Source of the DNA: Bacteroidales bacterium Bact_23 | GTDB taxonomy: Bacteria; Bacteroidota; Bacteroidia; Bacteroidales; Lentimicrobiaceae | Direction of reading: 5' to 3' | DNA: 9,880 nucleotides | Assembly (NCBI GenBank): GCA_001603685.1 | Contig: LUZO01000204.1 | Location: forward strand, 1 to 9,880 | Part shown: piece after piece, positions 6,881-9,880 of the stretch | How the letters are laid out: each line of letters opens with the position of its first letter | How positions within the stretch are numbered: the first letter of the stretch is position 1 | Translations under genes and position numbers: made by a program | The notes under the pieces: generated by a model | What the model saw: only the letters and a program-made list of their open reading frames with translations | What the model was told of the DNA's origin: nothing | Databases searched by the model: none

Positions 6881-8669
6881 ACCGCTCCCCGCTGCCGTTT
6901 ACCGGAAGATGCTTGATGAAGCTCTGGTGCAGAAGGAGGCGCTGAAAAAGCGGTCGGCGATCTTTTCGGCTGCACGCCTGGCGGCATTCCTCTGTTTTGC
7001 CGTCCCGGTTTATTTTGCATTTGCGTTGGCAGCGGTTTACTGGCTGGTGGTTGTCACCTTTCTGGCACTGATTATCTGGCTGATGGTAAGGCATGCGCGC
7101 CTTGTCGAACGGCAGAACCTGAACAATGCCCGTATTCAGGCACTGGAGCAGGAGATTGAGGCCTGTGCCGGCAATTATTCGTCATTTGACGGCTGCTCGC
7201 GGTTTCTGGACCCTGCCCATCCTTATGCTGCCGACCTTGATATACTGGGCGATTTCTCCCTTTGCCAGGCGGTGAATCGCGCCGAAACCCCGCTGGGAAT
7301 GGAGACCCTTGCCGGATGGCTGCTGAATCCGCTTTCCGGACCCGAAAAGATTAAAGCCAGGCAGGAGGCGGTGGAAGAACTTTCAGCCATGCCCGGATGG
7401 CGGGTGGAATTCAGGGCGCTGGGAATTGTGGCAGGCGAGGAGCAGGGACAGATGGCCTCACTCGCGAAATGGCTGGAGATGCCGGCGCTTTTTACCTCAG
7501 GATTTTACAAAGCCGCCATTCTGCTCACCCCGCTGATCTCCTTCTCCATGCTGGCGCTGCTGCTGTCGGGCATCATCACCATTAAACTCTTTTTTCTCTA
7601 TCTGCTGATTCCGCTTTCCATCGTCGGGATGCGCGCCAAAGGCATCAATGCCCGGCATATGATGCTGAGCCGGAAAGTGGACCTGATGAAGAAATATGCC
7701 GCGCGATTCGGTATGGTTGAAACGGGGCGGTTCAGCAGTGTGCTGATGCAGGAGTACAATGCCGGGCTGCGGCACGGCGGATTTACTGCCGGCGGCAGCA
7801 TCCGTCAGTTGAGCCGGATCACCTCTTCGCTCGATACCCGCCTGAATTTTCTGGCAGGTCTGGCGCTGAATGTCTTTCTGTTGTGGGATATCCGCCAGAT
7901 CAGGCGGCTGGAACTGTGGCAGAACAAATACCGGGAGTTTATTCCGCGATGGTTTGAAGTTATTGCCGAAACGGAAGTACTTGCGGGAATGGCGGCATTC
8001 AGGTATGCCAATCCAGGTTACATCTTTCCGCATATCGACAATGAGAAATTTCACATGATTGCAGAAGATGCCGGCCATCCGCTGATTCCGTCATCCGAAA
8101 GGGTTGGCAATGAGATTTTGCTCAACGGGAGAGGTAATTTCAACATCATCACCGGTGCGAATATGGCCGGCAAAAGCACCTATCTGCGTACCATTGGCGT
8201 GAATCTGGTGCTGGCGCTCAGCGGCTGCCCGGTTTGTGCAAAATCATTCAGCTGCTATCCGGCGGGAATATTTACCAGCCTGAAAACCAGCGATTCACTC
8301 AGTGCAAGTCAGAGCTATTTCTTTGCCGAACTGCTCCGGATGAAAGAACTGATCGACCGTCTGAGCCGGGGTGAGGAGCTTTTTATTCTGCTGGATGAGA
8401 TACTGAAAGGTACCAACTCGGCCGATAAACAGGCTGGGTCGGTGGCGCTGCTTGAGCAACTGATCGGAATGGAGGCATCGGGCTTTATCGCCACCCACGA
8501 CCTGGAACTGGGCAAACTGGCCGATGCCTTCCCCGGCAGGGTTACCAATTACCGGTTCGAGGCGAAGATAAACGGCGATAACCTCGATTTCGACTATAAG
8601 CTCCTGCCGGGCATTGCACAGAATATGAACGCCACCTTCCTGATGAAGCGGATGGGCATAACCATCTGA
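6873..8669 (+). CDS. membrane-anchored MutS-like ATPase
   Basis: The 598-residue protein combines a MutS core and ATPase with membrane segments. Residues about 33-72 form two adjacent hydrophobic helices, and about 213-256 form two more. Between them, F-S-L-C-Q-A-V-N-R-A-E-T-P-L-G-M-E-T-L and the W-L-L-N-P-L stretch with A-R-Q-E-A-V-E resemble the start of the MutS core (domain III). The C-terminal third is a clear MutS ATPase: Walker A G-A-N-M-A-G-K-S-T (428-436), Walker B L-L-D-E (D508, E509) followed by I-L-K-G-T-N-S, and T-H-D (H542). The mismatch-recognition domain I is absent, so it is not the repair MutS. Similar proteins in Bacteroidota are commonly labelled MutS-related, with no known role. 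Its start codon lies inside the end of the CYTH gene (8-bp overlap). It converges on the GH16 gene 9 bp downstream. Confidence 0.88.
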   Translation: MNKPLPAAVYRKMLDEALVQKEALKKRSAIFSAARLAAFLCFAVPVYFAFALAAVYWLVVVTFLALIIWLMVRHARLVERQNLNNARIQALEQEIEACAGNYSSFDGCSRFLDPAHPYAADLDILGDFSLCQAVNRAETPLGMETLAGWLLNPLSGPEKIKARQEAVEELSAMPGWRVEFRALGIVAGEEQGQMASLAKWLEMPALFTSGFYKAAILLTPLISFSMLALLLSGIITIKLFFLYLLIPLSIVGMRAKGINARHMMLSRKVDLMKKYAARFGMVETGRFSSVLMQEYNAGLRHGGFTAGGSIRQLSRITSSLDTRLNFLAGLALNVFLLWDIRQIRRLELWQNKYREFIPRWFEVIAETEVLAGMAAFRYANPGYIFPHIDNEKFHMIAEDAGHPLIPSSERVGNEILLNGRGNFNIITGANMAGKSTYLRTIGVNLVLALSGCPVCAKSFSCYPAGIFTSLKTSDSLSASQSYFFAELLRMKELIDRLSRGEELFILLDEILKGTNSADKQAGSVALLEQLIGMEASGFIATHDLELGKLADAFPGRVTNYRFEAKINGDNLDFDYKLLPGIAQNMNATFLMKRMGITI

Positions 8670-8678
8670 CGGCCGGAT

Positions 8679-9560
8679 TTATCGTTTCCGTTCGTAATAG
8701 CGGATGTAATCCACTTCCATGATAGCGGGAAACACGGTGGTTTCCGCCGGCGATTTGGTGAAGGGGGTGCTTTCGTTGCCAATTGCCAGGTTAAGGATGA
8801 TATAGAGCCGTTCGTTTACATCCGGAAAAAGTGGTTCGGTACGATAACGCCCCGGCTGCACCGCACACTTGTTAAGGTTTTTTCCGTTCCGTTTCGTCAG
8901 TGCGCTGAATTGCCAAACTTCTGTATCATCGATGAAAAACCTGATATAAGCAGAGTCCCACTCCATGCCGTAAACATGAAAATCTGCCGACAGGTCGGTG
9001 CGGGTACGGTTCCGTTTGTGCGCCATCTTCCGGATATTCCAGTTGTGTATAGAGGTGTGGAACCGTTTCGTGAACTGCATACCGGCCTCCATCAGGTCAA
9101 TCTCCGTACCCAGTTGGCCGAATGTCCATACTGCCGGCCAGAAGCCGCTTCCGACGGGTAAACGGCACCGAGCCTCATAGCGCCCGTGTCCGAAATTCCG
9201 GATGGAGTGGATCATTCCCGAGGTGTATGCCCGCGTTTCGCCCATCCATACGGCATCCTCCTTCCGGGCTGTCAGCTTCAGCATACCGCCCGAAACCACT
9301 ACATTTGAGTCCAGATACACCTGGCCCTCGTTGCCGTGGGTGCGGCAAAAGCTGCACTGGTCGCCGCCATCGTTGGTGTAAGGGTACCAGGTTATCCACT
9401 CGCCGGAGTTCAGCCGGTCGCCCTCAAATTCTTCCGAAAACTTCAGTTCCCAATCTCCTTCGGGACATTTAACGGGCCTGATTATCAGCGTATCGGCCTG
9501 TGAAAAGACATTCAGCGATAAAAGTGAAAGGATGAAAAACGAGGAGAAAACCCTGATCAT
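8679..9560 (-). CDS. secreted GH16 family glycoside hydrolase
   Basis: This 293-residue exported enzyme has a signal peptide (residues 1 to about 20, ending N-V-F-S before Q-A-D) and then one GH16 jelly-roll domain. The catalytic motif is E-I-D-L-M-E (nucleophile E153, D155, acid/base E158), the E-x-D-x-x-E form with a beta-bulge found in laminarinases, agarases and relatives; lichenases and XTH enzymes have E-x-D-x-E. Other family marks are F-x-E-E-F near the N-terminus, G-R-Y-E-A-R (126-131), S-G-F-W-P-A-V-W (138-145) and the C-terminal M-E-V-D-Y-I-R-Y-Y. There is no carbohydrate-binding module, lipobox or sorting domain. Substrate cannot be fixed from sequence; a beta-1,3-glucan is a reasonable first guess. 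Unusual is a C-S-F-C pair (69-72) in a loop before the N-E-G-Q-V-Y strand. A promoter lies immediately upstream (9614-9586). No SusC/SusD genes are visible in the window. Confidence 0.9.
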   Translation of the reverse strand: MIRVFSSFFILSLLSLNVFSQADTLIIRPVKCPEGDWELKFSEEFEGDRLNSGEWITWYPYTNDGGDQCSFCRTHGNEGQVYLDSNVVVSGGMLKLTARKEDAVWMGETRAYTSGMIHSIRNFGHGRYEARCRLPVGSGFWPAVWTFGQLGTEIDLMEAGMQFTKRFHTSIHNWNIRKMAHKRNRTRTDLSADFHVYGMEWDSAYIRFFIDDTEVWQFSALTKRNGKNLNKCAVQPGRYRTEPLFPDVNERLYIILNLAIGNESTPFTKSPAETTVFPAIMEVDYIRYYERKR

Positions 9561-9585
9561 ATTCCGGCTGATTGGTAACGAACTT

Positions 9586-9614
9586 CAAATATATGAAAAG
9601 GGATTAAACCCAAA
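9586..9614 (-). promoter_or_regulatory. Bacteroidota-type promoter for the GH16 gene
   Basis: On the minus strand, TTTG (9614-9611), a 17-bp spacer and TATATTTG (9593-9586) match the TTTG / TAnnTTTG consensus exactly in both boxes. Initiation near 9579 would leave a leader of about 20 nt before the ATG at 9560, without a Shine-Dalgarno sequence. The gene can therefore be transcribed on its own. Confidence 0.65.
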
Positions 9615-9698
9615 TTAATCAACAGGAGATTTGCAGAATCGAACCAATTGAATTACGAACAGTTAATCAATTCAGCATTTCCAGCGCTGAATCAGGAT

Positions 9699-9737
9699 AA
9701 AAAAACGGAAGCTGTCCTTTTGGGGAACAGCCTCCGT
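9699..9737 (-). terminator. rho-independent terminator, minus strand, for a gene entering from the right
   Basis: Read on the minus strand, ACGGAGGCTGT (9737-9727) pairs with ACAGCTTCCGT (9715-9705), with one G-U wobble. After a one-base bulge two further G-C pairs form, closing a CCAAAA loop. A run of seven T (9705-9699) follows. The wobble pairs only in the minus-strand RNA, and the T-run is only on that side, so the orientation is clear. It lies between the partial gene tail at 9793-9856 and the GH16 promoter, isolating the two. Confidence 0.8.
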
Positions 9738-9792
9738 CCGACATGTTTACGGGATTGAAAACTAATTGGTATCTGCTGAATTGTATTGGCTT

Positions 9793-9856
9793 CTAATCGG
9801 TGATATTCACACCGGATTTGCTAAAATTGGATTCGTTTACAAAATAGATCTTATTT
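9793..9856 (-). CDS. possible 3' end of an unidentified gene (partial)
   Basis: On the minus strand one frame is open from the last genomic base to a TAG at 9795-9793. It gives about 20 C-terminal residues, beginning NKIYFVNES and ending GVNITD. The other two minus-strand frames stop within six codons of the edge. The stop lies 55 bp before a strong minus-strand terminator, which itself implies a gene ending here. Twenty residues are too few to identify a product, and a chance open frame of this length is not rare, so the case rests mainly on the terminator. Confidence 0.4.
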
Positions 9857-9880
9857 CTGTCTCTTATACACATCTGACGC
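9857..9880. other. Nextera (Tn5 mosaic end) sequencing adapter remnant
   Basis: Positions 9857-9875 read CTGTCTCTTATACACATCT, the 19-bp Tn5 mosaic end in the orientation seen when a read runs through into the adapter. The next five bases, GACGC, continue the standard Nextera adapter. This is library artefact left at the contig end, not genomic DNA and not a resident Tn5 copy. Confidence 0.97.

Noticed and set aside
6873..8669. Calling this gene mutS or mutS2
   Set aside because: The N-terminal mismatch-binding domain of MutS and the C-terminal Smr nuclease domain of MutS2 are both absent, and membrane helices are present; only the core and ATPase relationship is supported.
9671..9691. Inverted repeat TTCAGC/GCTGAA upstream of the GH16 promoter, as an operator
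   Set aside because: Only 6 bp per arm with a 9-base spacer, more than 50 bp upstream of the -33 element; expected by chance in AT-rich intergenic DNA.
9857..9875. Tn5 end as evidence for a transposon insertion
   Set aside because: The following bases continue the commercial Nextera adapter and not IS50 sequence, and it sits exactly at the contig end.

Overview
This is a chromosomal stretch from a member of the Bacteroidota, most likely order Bacteroidales. The evidence is the gene content: an S46 dipeptidyl peptidase, MlaE/MlaF of the Bacteroidota type (Walker B written DEPNSGLDP), a single-domain GDP-mannose pyrophosphorylase and a secreted GH16 enzyme. Shine-Dalgarno sequences are mostly absent, and two promoters fit the Bacteroidota sigma factor consensus (TTG/TTTG, spacer, TAnnTTTG). 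Coding GC is roughly 50-60% in most genes. The last 24 bases match the Nextera (Tn5) sequencing adapter, so the window is the end of a short-read assembly contig and those bases are not genomic.

Layout. Bases 1-1838, minus strand: a compact operon mlaE (GTG start) > mlaF (4-bp overlap) > cvpA-like (7 bp further, cut by the window edge). Bases 1839-2153: a divergent intergenic region with a good plus-strand promoter. Bases 2154-6335, plus strand: a 60-residue lipoprotein, a SprT-like metalloprotein overlapping it by 14 bp, mannose-1-phosphate guanylyltransferase, and a secreted S46 dipeptidyl peptidase of the DPP7 type, closed by a strong intrinsic terminator at about 6346-6377. Bases 6407-8669, plus strand: a CYTH-domain protein overlapping by 8 bp a membrane-anchored MutS-like ATPase. 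Bases 8679-9560, minus strand: a secreted GH16 glycoside hydrolase, convergent with the MutS-like gene (9-bp gap), with its own promoter just upstream. Bases 9699-9737: an intrinsic terminator on the minus strand that probably closes a gene of which only the last ~20 codons lie in the window.

Function. The mlaE/mlaF pair should form the inner-membrane core of a phospholipid (MCE) transporter; its substrate-binding MlaD partner is not next to it. Mannose-1-phosphate guanylyltransferase feeds GDP-sugar synthesis for surface glycans. DPP7 and the GH16 enzyme are exported enzymes acting on peptides and polysaccharides. I see no phage, IS element, CRISPR array, tRNA/rRNA or recognisable defence system. 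The least understood part is the CYTH / membrane MutS-like pair, followed by the tiny lipoprotein overlapping the SprT-like gene. Most of the window is ordinary Bacteroidota chromosome.
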